Positions 47,043 to 60,239 of a DNA stretch of 64,000 bases are shown piece after piece; position 1 is the first letter of the stretch, and every line of letters starts with the position of its first letter. The DNA lies in contig NC_079519.1 in NCBI RefSeq assembly GCF_000801105.2, positions 5,268,668-5,332,667 of the forward strand, written 5' to 3'. The notes under the pieces are model-generated. The model saw only the letters and a program-made list of their open reading frames with translations. It was not told the origin of the DNA and ran no database searches. Source of the stretch: Raphanus sativus. Its lineage: Eukaryota > Streptophyta > Magnoliopsida > Brassicales > Brassicaceae. The position numbers were made by a program, and so were the translations under genes.

Positions 47043-48210
47043 TATTTTTTTTTTTTTGGCAGCTGCCCATCTTAGTTAGATCAAGTGGTGGTCCGACGAG
47101 CCGAGTCTCCGTGGAGTCCCTCCATCTGACCGGGTCTGATCTATATGGGAAAAAATGTATCATCTCTTTCTTGCTTCTTTAGCTAGAGCATCGGACCGTC
47201 CGTTCATGTTTCAAGGAATATGAGACAGTCTCAAATCCTCAAAATCTTCATGGAGGCTCTGGAAAATCCTGATCTCTGTCGCGAATGCTGGCCATTCCCC
47301 CGGATTCGTAATCATGTCCACCAGATCCGTGCAGTCCGTCTCGAAGCTTATCGTGGTTATCCTCATGTTCCTCATACATGAAGCTGCCCAGAGTAAACCT
47401 TCCATCTCAGCGTGCAGTGCTGATAGGCTCCTGCTACATGCCCTTTGTCCAAAGGATACATAGCCCATATGGTCCTTGAAACTCCACCCTAAGCCACTAA
47501 CGCTGCCATTATCAATCCATGAAGCATCAATTCGGCAGGTAGGGATTCAGGGTATCCAAGGTGGCACTGTCTCCACTTCTGAAGAATGGGTACCGTCATG
47601 TTCCCCCTCTTCGTCCTCCTTTTCGTTCGCCGTCCTCCAACATTCGGCCTCGAGGGTCGCGTGTTGAAGAGTATCCATCGGGGATACGACTTTCCCATTG
47701 AAGAGTTTGTCGTTCCTCGCCTTCCAGATGTACCAACAGATCCATGGGAAGGTATCGAGTTGTGGTCTCAAGGGAGCCACCTCTTTTGTCTTCCAAAACA
47801 GAATGTTCATGTTTTGGTATATAGATGTACTCGGGAAGTAACCCGGAAGGGACGGATAGTCCGATAAGGCCCAAACCTGCAGGGCTGGGGGGCACTCAAA
47901 AAGAAGATGATTAAACTCCACTGGGGCAGCACATCTAGGACAACTCCTATCGGTACCCATGTGTCTATAAGTGAGCCTCTCTGCTGTTGCCACACAGCCC
48001 GAGATAGCTTGCCACAAGAAATGCTTCATCTTGCTTGGAGCTTTTATCTTCCACACATGGCTTAGAAGACACGTGAAGCTCGGTTCACTAACCACATCCT
48101 GTTTAAGGCTTCGTTTCATCGATTGGAGTAGATCGTAACCGGTCTTAACTGAATATACTCCTGACTTAGTATGGTTCCAAGCATAACCATCTGGTAACAT
48201 GGAGCGAGAG
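47043..48210 (-). mobile_element. 5'-truncated LINE with zf-RVT and RNase H remnants
   Basis: The element reads on the minus strand from 48210 to a poly-A tail seen as poly-T at 47045-47057. 48200-47547 encodes the zinc-binding region that follows reverse transcriptase in plant LINEs (YSVKTGYDLL, FLWQAISGCVATAERL, CPRCAAPVEFNHLLFECP, WICWYIWKARNDKLF). 47468-47211 in another frame encodes RNase H pieces (ALHAEMEGLLWAASC, FETDCTDLVDMI). The 14-bp flanking duplications support target-primed insertion. Confidence 0.85.
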
Positions 48211-48224
48211 GGTAAAACCTATCC

Positions 48225-48480
48225 CATTTAAACTCACCTTATTTAAGATCCACCTCATTTAAACTCACCTCACTTAAGACCTACCCAATTTAAAATTCAT
48301 ACCCATTTAGATCCATTTAAAAAAAATTCTATTATGAATAGTACCATTTAGATCCACAATATTGCACTAACCCATTTAGACTCATTTAAACTATTATTAT
48401 ATAGTTTTTAATGTTTTTAACTTTATACTCTCTTCACAAAAATTAACAAAAATTAAACGAAACAAATAAAACAATTTAAC
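48225..48480. repeat. CATTTAAACTCACC-rich AT repeat segment
   Basis: Short related units (CATTTAGATCCATTTA, CATTTAAACTCACC) recur here and again at 49985-50030, so an older element seems to be split by the minisatellite, the Helitron and the LINE. Confidence 0.4.
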
Positions 48481-48509
48481 TGATTTTTATTATATAAATG
48501 CAATTCAAA

Positions 48510-49090
48510 TTATCACGGTAAAACCGTAAAATCATGTATTTCTGCCAAAACGGTAAAACCGAGTTTTCCCGCCAAAACCGTATAATCAAGTTTTCTCGCC
48601 AAACCGTAAAATCGAGTTTTCCGTCAAAACCGTAAAATCGAATTTTTCCGTCAAAACCGTAAAATCGAGTTTTCCCGTCAAAATCGTAAAATCGAGTTTT
48701 TCCGTCAAAACCGTAGATACGAGTTTCCGTCAAAACTGTAAAATTGATTTTTCTCACCAAACCGTAAAATCGAGTTTTACGTCAAAACTGTAAATTCGAG
48801 TTTTTCCGCCAAAACCGTAAAATCATGTATTCCCACAAAACCGTAAAACTGGATTTTCCTGCCAAAAAACAAAAAAATTAAGTTTTCCCGCCAAAACCGT
48901 AAAACAAGTTTTCCACCTTAAATCGAGTTTTCCCATCAAAACCGTAAAATCGAATTTTCCCGTCAAAACCGTAAAATCAAATTTTCCCGTCAAAACCGTA
49001 AAATCGAATTTTTCTGCCAAAACCATAAAATCAAATTTTCCCGTCAAAACCGAAATCGAGTTTTTTCACCAAAACCACACAATCACATTT
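48510..49090. repeat. 27-bp minisatellite
   Basis: About 20 units close to AAAACCGTAAAATCGAGTTT followed by TCCCGTC. The 27-bp period is nine codons, so the minus strand reads as repeated GFDGK-RFY-like peptides. I treat these as non-coding because units vary and there is no start or terminus. Confidence 0.85.
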
Positions 49091-49126
49091 TCACAAAAGA
49101 TAATTAGTTAATTATATTAAGTTAAA

Positions 49127-49810
49127 CTAGATTATGACCCGCCCTTAAAAAGGCGGGTTTATTTTTTGTTTTTATATTTTTTAGAAATTTAATTTTTATA
49201 TTTATGTTTTTAATCATATTTTTTGTTTTTGTATTATATTTCTTTTATAAAATGTTTTAATAGTTTTATTCAAATAGTTGGACCACACCTATATCAATAG
49301 GTCATGTTCATGTTTTAATAGTATTGATGCATATATATATAATTACTTAATTTCAAATTATATTAAAATTTGAAACCCGGTTGAACCGGTTGGAATGGTT
49401 AGACCAGTCTGACCACTGATCCAAATTTAACCGAGTCAATGTCTGGTTTGATTCTCAAAACATAGATAAATATTTTATGTTGAGTTAAAGTTATATTAAA
49501 AAAATTCTTGTATGATTTAAATATATGATTAATATTATATTATTAGTATATAATGTTGTTTTGAGTTAAATTTTGAATCAGTTAAATAAGTGATGGGCTT
49601 ACAAATTAATATCGTATTCAACTGATAGATTTGAGGAGATTGTAACCTTAATATATTTAATAATGGTAATTGGAAATATTTCTTTATATACTTAAAATTG
49701 ATAGCACTGTTTTACAAAATTATAAAGAATGGTGGTTTTTTAAAAGTGAATTACGCATATCATATTCAAAATCTTTCCTTTATTAGTTAGAGAATATTTA
49801 GGTAGATAGA
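49127..49810 (-). mobile_element. Helitron, minus orientation
   Basis: 3' end CTAG at 49127-49130 with the hairpin CCCGCC-TTTTTAAG-GGCGGG (complement of 49137-49156). The 5' end is proposed as TCTATCTACC at 49810; host bases are A and T. The 3' end is firm, the 5' end less so. Confidence 0.6.
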
Positions 49811-50029
49811 TTATTAATAATAATTTTAAATAAATAGTTGTTAAAATTCAGTGGCATGTAATTGTAATTATTTAGGAAGAATTAGGGTTAATTACTAAAT
49901 GTATTTTAGTTTTAATAGTTTATAGATGAATTAATAAGATTCTCATTAATTTTAATCAGAACTCTATTTATTAAATGAGTCTTAACAAAACTACCCATTT
50001 AAAATCCATCTAACTAAATGGGTCTAAAC

Positions 50030-50344
50030 GGATTTTTTTTTTTTTGAGAAACCTTTAAAGATCCGCAAATAGAACTCATTTTGATAAAATGAAAATGCTA
50101 TAAACAAGTCTCCTCCATTTGACCCCGAAAAAAAAAAGTTTCCGCCTCTGTTGTTTTTCAAAACCCGAGACATTATCATCGATTGTGTATATTCCCATGT
50201 TTCATTCCCTCCAATCTAAAACCCCCCACAACACCAGTCACCCACCCACACGTTAGTTTATAATTTGTATGATGTATCACTCACCCCAATATAAAGAGTT
50301 ATAAAACTGACTTAAATTGTGAACAATAGAAAAGGACTATTAAC
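50030..50344. other. Intergenic DNA downstream of the SSU72 remnant
   Basis: Includes a poly-T at 50033-50045. I looked for the missing last SSU72 exon on the minus strand and did not find it. Confidence 0.5.
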
Positions 50345-50829
50345 CTCTTGACAGAGGTCCAAGGCAAGTCGGCCACCACCAATAGCTGCTTCATTGTGGT
50401 TATCTTTTAGCCTCCAAGTTCATCACCAGTATGGTTTTCACAGGTGGCTCTTCTCTGTTATTAAGATCTGCAGATTTGTAAAAGCTGTGATGGAACATCA
50501 ACGTAGTTAGCCGTCACGATCAAGCGATTAAAAAAAAAAATTAAGATTACCTTCAAGAACTGAATCAAAAACTTTTTCTTCAAATGTCATAACAACATCA
50601 AACACACCAGCAATTGTATTTCCATATCTGTGGAGAAGGTATCACAGATAAGTTCCTCTTGAGCATCTGCAGCATACCATTTCGCTTGTAACTGAAAAAA
50701 AAAACAGTTAAGGTTATTACCATTCCCGTACGAAGAAGCTACGTCGAACCCCTGCCTCTTCAGGAGAGCGTGTGTTTCCATGCTCTGGTTCTGATTCGAC
50801 GAACACACCATGGCGTATCGGAACCTCAT
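50345..50829 (-). pseudogene. SSU72: SSU72-type RNA polymerase II CTD phosphatase, decayed
   Basis: Starts MRFRYAMVCSSNQNQSMETH with ALLKRQGFDV at 50829, including the CX5S active-site loop (CSSNQNQS). The middle of the protein is missing. A fragment at 50694-50600 reads RNGMLQMLKRNLSV in one frame, then GVFDVVMTFEEKVFDSVLE in another. The next exon (about 50480-50345) reads NNREEPPVKTILVMNLEAK, a frameshift (one extra A near 50410), then NEAAIGG and ALDLCQE. The final exon is absent. Functional SSU72 is about 195 aa and essential in yeast, so an intact paralogue is expected elsewhere. Position fits Arabidopsis At1g73820 (from memory). Confidence 0.82.
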
Positions 50830-50844
50830 GGCGAAGCCACCGCG

Positions 50845-51440
50845 ACGAACAAATCTCGGCGACTGTGTGGTGTTAGCGGTTTTTTATATGTTCTTGGTTG
50901 GTTTCAGAGATGGTATATGTGGCTTAACTGGGTTGGGCCTGGGCCGGGCTTTTGGAATATATTTAAATTTTCTTCTTTTTTTTGGGTTTAGATCTGAGTT
51001 TTTGGGTCTGAATTTGCTTTTATATTTTTGGGTCTAATCCAGGTTAATTCAAGGATTATATAGTTTCTCTTTTATTTATACGCTTAACAATAATTCGATG
51101 TGGTCCAAGAGGAAAAATTTTCTTTTTCTTTTATAAAGCATCAACAATAACAGAGATATTCACTTGAGTATTTTAATAATAAAATATAAATATTTTAATA
51201 TTATTTAGTTATATATTTAATTTTAGTCTAAAAATAAAATTAGCAATTCAGAAAACATGTATCTTTACCATTTGTTTCTTAATTTATCCTATTTTAAATT
51301 ATTATTATTTTAATTATTTAGATATTTTATAAAGAAACCGCCGATGAGGTGACCACAAGCCAAGAGGAAAATTCTTACGAGAAAGATGTTTTGCTTTTTC
51401 CTGTCTAAGACTGCTATCTTCCAATCAATGAGGTCCCTTG
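50845..51440. other. Intergenic region upstream of the kinase gene
   Basis: Divergent spacer between the SSU72 remnant and the kinase promoter. AT-rich, no recognised element. Confidence 0.5.
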
Positions 51441-51442
51441 CA

Positions 51443-51486
51443 TTGACTTGACTTTTGGATTACTTTGTTAGCTTTGACCACTTGAC
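51443..51486 (+). promoter_or_regulatory. Cluster of four W-box cores upstream of the kinase gene
   Basis: TTGAC occurs at 51443, 51448, 51475 (as TTGACC) and 51482, about 400-450 bp before the ATG. Such clusters are typical WRKY targets in stress-induced receptor-like kinase genes; binding here is inferred. Confidence 0.55.
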
Positions 51487-51889
51487 TTTGTCTTTAAATT
51501 CAGCTGTTAGATTTCAAATAATCTTTTCATATCAGTAGTCTCTTACGTTGTCTTGTTGCTAATTTTCCTTACTTTTCATACATTTTTTAAATTCTCTTAA
51601 GCTAATCCATAATCAGCACTTAAATAGCAGAGTCCTTCTTTTGGTCAAAAGCAAAAAAATGCTTTCAACAAATATGAAAACGGAAACTTAATATAACGCG
51701 TATTTAGTAGTTATAAGTCCTATGCTGAGTAAACGATATTGACCTGGCCAACGAGTTGTTTACGCTGGCATTAATACGAGTTTGTACAGCTTACTCTTCT
51801 ATACACCAAACAACTTGGTTTGAGATAATATCTAATCCAACCAAGCCACACACAACTGCACCTCATAATCTTCACTACAGGAACCAGAG

Positions 51890-53764
<1,875 letters not shown>

Positions 53765-54516
53765 ATCTTAGATTTTGAAAAGAAAAAAAGAATCTTAAAT
53801 TCTATAAATGCATGCACCCTTGTTTACGTGCGGTGTATATATTTACATAAGAGGGGATTTTTAAACTATATATTATGTGTTTATGGATCTTATAGTTTTC
53901 TTTAAAACAATACTGTTAGTTTAATTTATTAGTAGTGCAGCTGTTTTAAACTAGCTAAGTACCACAATTGCAACTTCCCAGAGAGGAACAGTTTTGGCAC
54001 TAACCTACTGAAGGTATTATTTTAACTATATTGTTTTGAGATGTATGATAGCAACTAAGTCAAGTTTCACAAGTAAACAATTCTAACAACCTATAGTTTA
54101 AAAGTTCTAATCAATTTATTCATTTTAAAACCAAAACTATCAAGTCATGTAGATGTGGTTTACCTTTTATTGGTTTCTAATACTGGGTCTGCCATATGTT
54201 TGTGCAGGTGTGTATATAGATCGCCCTAATAAAATTTAGATAATACATTAGCTTCTAATTCTAATGATCTTATGTATAGTTTAATTTATAGTTGGACTGA
54301 CATAACTAAATTACCAAGCCGAACAAAATAGAGTTAGACATCAATTGATTATCTCCTCACGCCCATCATTAAGTATTAGTATGTTGTGTAGAGTCTTATT
54401 GTGGTAATATACTTCTTGTATTTGGTTTTTGTTTTCTTCGGTATTATGTCAGATTTAAATTTATTTGTTGAGGTTAATTGTGTGTTTAAATCAAAGAAGA
54501 CTTTTACTTTGTCTTC
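53765..54516. other. 3' flank and intergenic DNA after the kinase gene
   Basis: AT-rich; nothing recognised. Confidence 0.5.
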
Positions 54517-54531
54517 TGCTTTTGGTTAGTT
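54517..54531. repeat. Left target duplication of the SINE
   Basis: TGCTTTTGGTTAGTT, identical to 54727-54741. Confidence 0.85.
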
Positions 54532-54726
54532 TTTTTTTTTTTGATTAATCAGGATGAGTTCGGGCATTCGGCCTTAATTCCCCTAGGCCCGGATCCAGCT
54601 TTTATCTGTACCTGTTAGGGTTTTGGACACTTCTCCCTCCCCTTCCTCCCCCACCCCCGAGACTCAAATTCGTGACTTCTTAGACAAATGCCTGAGATGT
54701 TACCAGTTGAATTAGCTCGTCCGGGT
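54532..54726 (-). mobile_element. tRNA-derived SINE
   Basis: 195 bp between perfect 15-bp duplications. Read on the minus strand it begins in a tRNA-like head with a box-A-like GAGCTAATTCAACTGGTA and a box-B-like CACGAATTTGAGTCTC, and ends in an A-rich tail (poly-T at 54532-54542). This is the layout of Brassicaceae SINEs. Confidence 0.85.
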
Positions 54727-54741
54727 TGCTTTTGGTTAGTT

Positions 54742-55199
54742 GAGCCCTTTTAGGAGTTAGGATACTGATTAAATTCATTGAAGATCTTATATAAAGTAGG
54801 GTTCGTTGGCATTAGTCATAGTTTACCTTTGATTCTTTTATTTTAATAAAAAAAAAAAACTTTTTGGAAAAGACTCATTCTATTAATCTGGTACGTAAGT
54901 TAAAAAATTCAAGGGTTAAGGTTTGGCAAAACATGCATTCAAAACAATGACTGCTTTTTCCCGCACGTTGTTGACATTTTTGCTATGTCCGTTACCGTTT
55001 GTAGCTACACTAGCAATTAGCATTGCTCAAAGTCAAAACTAGCTACAAGATAGGAACCTAACTCCAAAGTAAAAATCATGAAGAAAAACGTGTTCACTCA
55101 GCCGTTAAAAGAAACTGATTAACGTACGTAGCTAAACAGAAGACTTTGGAACTTGGATACCAATGACTAAACACAATAACATAACTAGTTCAGTATCCA
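54742..55199. other. Intergenic DNA
   Basis: Nothing recognised apart from a poly-A run near 54848. Confidence 0.5.
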
Positions 55200-57130
55200 T
55201 CTATATTATTAAATATATATTATTAAAGTTCAAGTACATTTTGGAGATGTTTGAAAACAAGTATAGTATTCTAAATGAAAGTTGTTTGGAAACATGAATA
55301 GTAGTATTACATTAATTGTATTTCCATATTTCATTAGTTTAATAATTTTATTAATTATATTACCTTAACGTTAATACACATCATTAATTATATTACCATA
55401 ATAATAATAGTGCAGATTTTTATTTATTAGTTAATCAATATAGATTTTGTGCCAATTATAAAATCAAAAATGTAAATAACTAAGTTTTATATATGGTTAA
55501 ATGTTCAATTTAGTAAAAAAATATATTTTAGTTTCAACGGTGGAAAATAACGTAATCAAAAACATTATTCAAAGCCATGTTTTATGAATAAAATAATAAC
55601 TTAAATAAAAAAAATAAAACTATGTTACATTTATTGTCACTTAATTTTTCATTTAATATAATTATTTTACTAAATAAACAGTCTTTTATCAGTTTATAAA
55701 ATCAGTTAGGCATGAACATCTATACTATTAAAGCATAATACTTCTTATGAATATGGTCCTGACTTTTCCAATTAATTACCAATATTGTATGTACCTTTTC
55801 GCCTGCAGTATTTGCAACCAATAAAAAGTCATTATTTTGCAATTACATTAAAGAATATCTAATAATTCAGTTCTTACCATTTTTTTAAAAAAATATTTCT
55901 TAAATATTTACGCCATAGCTTTCCAAAAATCTTTCACGTTATTAATTATTTGAAAGCATTTATTAAATAAAACTTTAAAATAAAATCAAGTTGAAATAAC
56001 AAATGATCAAATCAACAAAATCATAATACGGATCTAGATTATCTCAACTTCTTAAAAAATAGTTAAATTTGTAATAATAACTAAAACACATAAACTAAAT
56101 TTAATAAAATTATAGAAAATGTTTTAAAACGCACAAATAATTTTTTCAATACAGAGAGTGTTGAAGATATAAAATATTTTATTTAAATTAAAAAAAAATC
56201 AGTTTAAAATAAGTTTAACTTCGGGTTCAATAAATAAAATTATTTTAGTTTCAACCGGTGGAAAATAACGTAATCAAAAAAATTATTCAAAGCCATGTTT
56301 TTATGAATAAAATAATAACTTAAATAAAAATAGAAATGTGTTACATTTATTGTCACTTAATTTTTCATTTAATATAATTATTTTACAAAATAAACAATCT
56401 TTTTATCAATTTATAAAATCAGTTAGGCATGAGCATCTATACTATTAAAGCATAATACTTCTTATGAATATGGTCCTAACTTTTCCAATTAATTACAAAT
56501 ATTGTATGTACTTTTTTGCCGTCAGTATTTGCAACCAATAAAAATTCATTATTTTGCAATTATATTAAATAGTATTTAATATTTAATTTCTTACCATTTT
56601 TAAAATTTTTTTTTCTTAAATATTTACGCCATATTTTTCTAAAAAATCTTTCACGTTATTAATTATTTGAAAGCATTTAATAAATGAAACCTCAAAATAA
56701 AATCAAGTTGAAATAACAGATGATTAAATCAACAAAATCATAATACGGGTCTAAATTATCTCAACTTTTTAAAAAATAGTTTCATTGAAAATAAAAACTA
56801 AATCACATAAACTAAATTTAATAAAATTAAAGAAAATATTTTTAAATGCACAAATAAATTTTTCAATACAGAGAGGGTGGAAGATATAAAATATTTTATT
56901 TAAATTAAAAAAAAATCAGTGTAAAATAAGTTGAACTTCGGGTTCAATAAATAAAATCATATTACGGATTAGAATTATCTAGAGTCTTCAAATATTTAGT
57001 CATATTAAAATAACAAAAATAAGTCATAAATTTTTAAAATATATAATTTATCAAAAATCATAGTTTTATTACATAAATAATTTTTCCAACAAAAAATATA
57101 CCTGCCCTTAGAGGGCGGATCAAAATCTAG
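55200..57130 (+). mobile_element. Composite Helitron with three 5' ends and one 3' end
   Basis: TCTATA(T/C)TATTAAA-type 5' termini lie at 55200, 55719 and 56436. There is one 3' terminus: hairpin CTGCCCTT-AG-AGGGCGG, ATCAAAAT and CTAG at 57127-57130, with T next. The last two 5' ends are 717 bp apart and the sequence after each matches closely (AAGCATAATACTTCTTATGA, TGCAACCAATAAAAA). Each 5' end is preceded by A. No Rep/helicase coding sequence. Confidence 0.7.
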
Positions 57131-57384
57131 TTACTAATTAAAATAGAAATACTTTGAGGTCTTAAGTTCTTCCCCCTTGAGAATTTGCTTAAACAGAGCT
57201 CATATGTCCCGTTACCAAAACAATGGCCCACTTTCTCTATTTGGATATATCCCCTGATAAATTTTAAACGACCCCACTCCATTACAAAACATCCCCATAA
57301 CTCTCATTTCATTGGCCTTCCCTTTATTTTCTACTATTGTCTTTTTATCTTATTTTTTCCATCCACTATTACAAGTCCAATTTG

Positions 57385-57385
<1 letters not shown>

Positions 57386-57420
<35 letters not shown>
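57386..57420. repeat. (TTA)n microsatellite in the BEE3 promoter
   Basis: About eleven TTA units, roughly 40 bp before the TATA box; a likely polymorphic marker. Confidence 0.9.
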
Positions 57421-57422
<2 letters not shown>

Positions 57423-57448
57423 AAAAACTAAAAAGGAAAAAATAGTGG

Positions 57449-57458
57449 CTATATATAA
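57449..57458 (+). promoter_or_regulatory. TATA box of BEE3
   Basis: CTATATATAAAC about 130 bp before the ATG at 57583. Confidence 0.65.
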
Positions 57459-57582
57459 ACGGAATTACTCGAATGAAACGAGCCACTCTTCATTTTGAGA
57501 AAAAATAATATATCTTTAAAAACATTTGAAATTCAAGTTTTTTTATTTAGCAAAAAAAAAGAAACAGAAAGAAACTCAAGTT

Positions 57583-58863
57583 ATGGCGAATCTCTCTTCT
57601 GATCTCCAGACATACACAGTGGATGATCCCATAACTCAACTTGCAGAACTCAACAACACTCTTCATCAATTCCAAACGATGTTTGCTCCTCCTTTCTCTT
57701 CTTCTCTTGAATCTCTCCTCTTTCATCATCATCAGCATCAACCGTTACCGGACCATTTTCCCGGAAAATCTCCCGAGAATAACTTTCATCAAGGGGTTTT
57801 CGTTCCTTCTAATATTCACAACAAAAATGATGAGTCATCTTCAAGAGTCGATACCAAGAAGAGAAAAACACTAATGGCGTCCATGTCTACGTCGGAGAAC
57901 AGTGTTTCTGATCAAACCTCTTCTGCTCAAGTTTCCATTAACGGAAATGTTCGGACCAAAAATGTATTTAACTAACTTCGAAACCCTAATTTCACAACTA
58001 TACTATCAAATTCCTTTGTTCTAACTTTTTTTTTTGTTCTTAATAAAATATCAGAGTTCGTCAAGGAGAGGAAAAAGGTCGAAGAATATCGAAGAGAAAG
58101 AGAGAGAAGTTGTTCATGTTAGAGCCAAAAGAGGTCAAGCCACTGATAGCCACAGCTTAGCAGAGCGGGTAAAAATTAATAACTCGAAACTGTTTAACCG
58201 TAAATTGTATAATTAGTGAAAATTATGAATAAAGAGACTTTATATATTTATTGAATTTCAGGTTAGACGAGGGAAAATAAACGAGAGATTGAAATGCTTG
58301 CAAGATATTGTCCCCGGGTGTTACAAGGTGATTGTGAGAAATTTAAACCAAACTATTTTAATTTATTTCGACTATAAAAATTTATTGGCTTAACTTTTTA
58401 CTAATTATATGTTTGGTGATACAGGCAATGGGAATGGCCACGATGTTGGATGAGATAATCAATTACGTCCAGTCGTTACAAAATCAAGTCGAGGTATAAT
58501 GATTATGACATTTTTCGTAATTATCTTAACTCCATTCGTTTGAATACCTACTAATGCGTGTTTTTTCTTCTTGATGTGAAATCAGTTTTTATCTATGAAG
58601 CTTACAGCAGCAAGTTCTTACTATGACTTTAACTCAGAGGCTGATGCTGTTGATTCCATGCAGGTACAGAATCTCGAGTTTTTAATTAAATTCGTCTAGT
58701 AACTTCTTTATTTTTGTAGTATGTGGTTAAAATATAGGGGTAAATTGAATTTTAATATTTGAATAATTAATATTTGCAGAAGGCAAAGGCACGTGAGGCA
58801 GTAGAGATGGGGCAAGGGAGGGATGGGAATACTGTCTTCCATTCATCATCATGGACCCTTTGA
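57583..58863 (+). CDS. BEE3: BEE3, bHLH transcription factor of brassinosteroid response
   Basis: Six exons, 57583-57963, 58055-58168, 58262-58327, 58425-58493, 58586-58663 and 58780-58863, all phase 0, give 263 aa (Arabidopsis BEE3 is about 261). The start MANLSSDLQ lies after an A-rich leader; the earlier in-frame ATG at 57526 falls in AT-rich leader. Residues ~147-210 are the bHLH: basic region with H160-E164-R168 (the G-box contact pattern), helix KINERLKCLQDIVPGC, loop, helix MLDEIINYVQSLQNQVE. The C-terminal WTL end is kept. BEE1-3 are redundant positive regulators of brassinosteroid-dependent growth. Intact. Confidence 0.94.
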
Positions 58864-59220
58864 CTTTTGTTTTTTCTCTCCCTTTTGTTGTCTTCTTATA
58901 AGTTATCCTCTTTTGGATAAAAAATACTTAAGAGATTGATTTCAATAATTTGGATGCAAATGATGATATGTATACTGTGTAATGTCGACATTATAAATTT
59001 ATTGCATAGAGACTGCATTTCAATTCAATTGGGCAGTGACACATGTTCTATATAGATTTTTTAAAGTTTCTAACAGACTAACAGGACAAGTTTTCGGTAT
59101 TGAATTGGTATTATTTACTAATATATCTACGTTTTCCTTGTTTTGTACTTGAACACTAACTTATACTACTTGAACACTAACTTATACTACAAGTTTAAAA
59201 ACTGTAGGTTTTAGATGTCA
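58864..59220. other. 3' flank of BEE3
   Basis: 3' UTR and intergenic DNA; nothing else recognised. Confidence 0.5.
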
Positions 59221-59224
59221 TGTT

Positions 59225-59420
59225 ATCAGTGCTGGCCTTGAGGGGAAGCCGAAGAAGTATTGGCTTCCAGCCATCCATGTGATTAACACGTATCGGCTTT
59301 GATTCCAGTAGAATGTCTTTAATGTAGTGGTTTACATAACATTATATAGTAAGGGGCCTAGGATCGAACCATTGGAGGCAGCCTAGTTTTTCTTATTTTG
59401 CCTCAAGCCTTCTGAAACTC
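59225..59420 (-). mobile_element. Possible short retroposon
   Basis: Less AT-rich than its surroundings, with CCTCAAG/CTTGAGG at both ends and a GGTTCGATCCT on the minus strand resembling a pol III box B. I see no clear duplication, so this is weak. Confidence 0.25.
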
Positions 59421-59752
59421 AAAGACTGTGCTGCATGTTCTATATGGCTTTTATAATATAGATCAGGAAAAGAGAAAATCTTATCCTTTTTTATCAAAAA
59501 AAAAATTCTAATGCTTTAAAATGTTACATTGTGGTTTAGAGTACAAAAGTAAAATATATTAAAAAGATTGTAACAGCCATAAAGTTTAATCAGATCCAAC
59601 CACTATGGTTTTGCAGTATGATTGGTTTATAAGCGTTTTAAAATTAGTATATACCTCAGCACACTTTTAGAGAATGGGCATGAATTATCAGTCGTGAGTC
59701 ATTAGGAATGTTATCTTTTTGAGTCATTAGGAATTTTGTTTCCTTAGAACAT

Positions 59753-59955
59753 GATTAACCTCAATATCTTAACTGGAGTTCTTAGTTTCAGCTAAAAAAT
59801 AGTGTTTTTTTTTAAATTTTAACTAAGAAAAGTTAAGAATTGTCTTTTAAATAAGAGATAAGAGCCGTCTCTTATCCGTTTCTTAGCCGAAAAATATATT
59901 TAAAAAAATATCAAATCATGAGTTAAAAACTCTGGTTAAAAAATCGGGGTTAATC
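59753..59955. mobile_element. MITE of about 200 bp
   Basis: The ends GATTAACCTCAATATCTTAA and the complement of the right end (GATTAACCCCGATTTTTTAA) match over about 35 bp with several mismatches. The target duplication is TA or TTA/TAA and cannot be fixed, so Stowaway or Tourist type is undecided. Confidence 0.6.
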
Positions 59956-60239
59956 GTCTCTTATTGTTTAGTCAAGAAAAATATCAGACATATCTAAGTA
60001 GGGTTAGTTTAATATATGATATTGGATACGAAGGTTAATTTTTTTTTTGTAAACTGAACGAAGGTTAATTTTTGAGTTGTTTAAGTTAGTATAACATCAG
60101 CGACGATCTATTTTTGAATTAATTGTTGTGTAGTATAAGTCTCCAACCCATACCTTATACCATCAAATATAAAAGGTTTACTACACTTTAACCCATACTT
60201 TAAATATTCAAACTATAATACTTGAAGTTTATACTCTTA

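Noticed and set aside
48476..49047. Minus-strand repeated FDGK-like peptides as a repeat protein
   Set aside because: They result from a 27-bp minisatellite; no start context, introns or domain ends.
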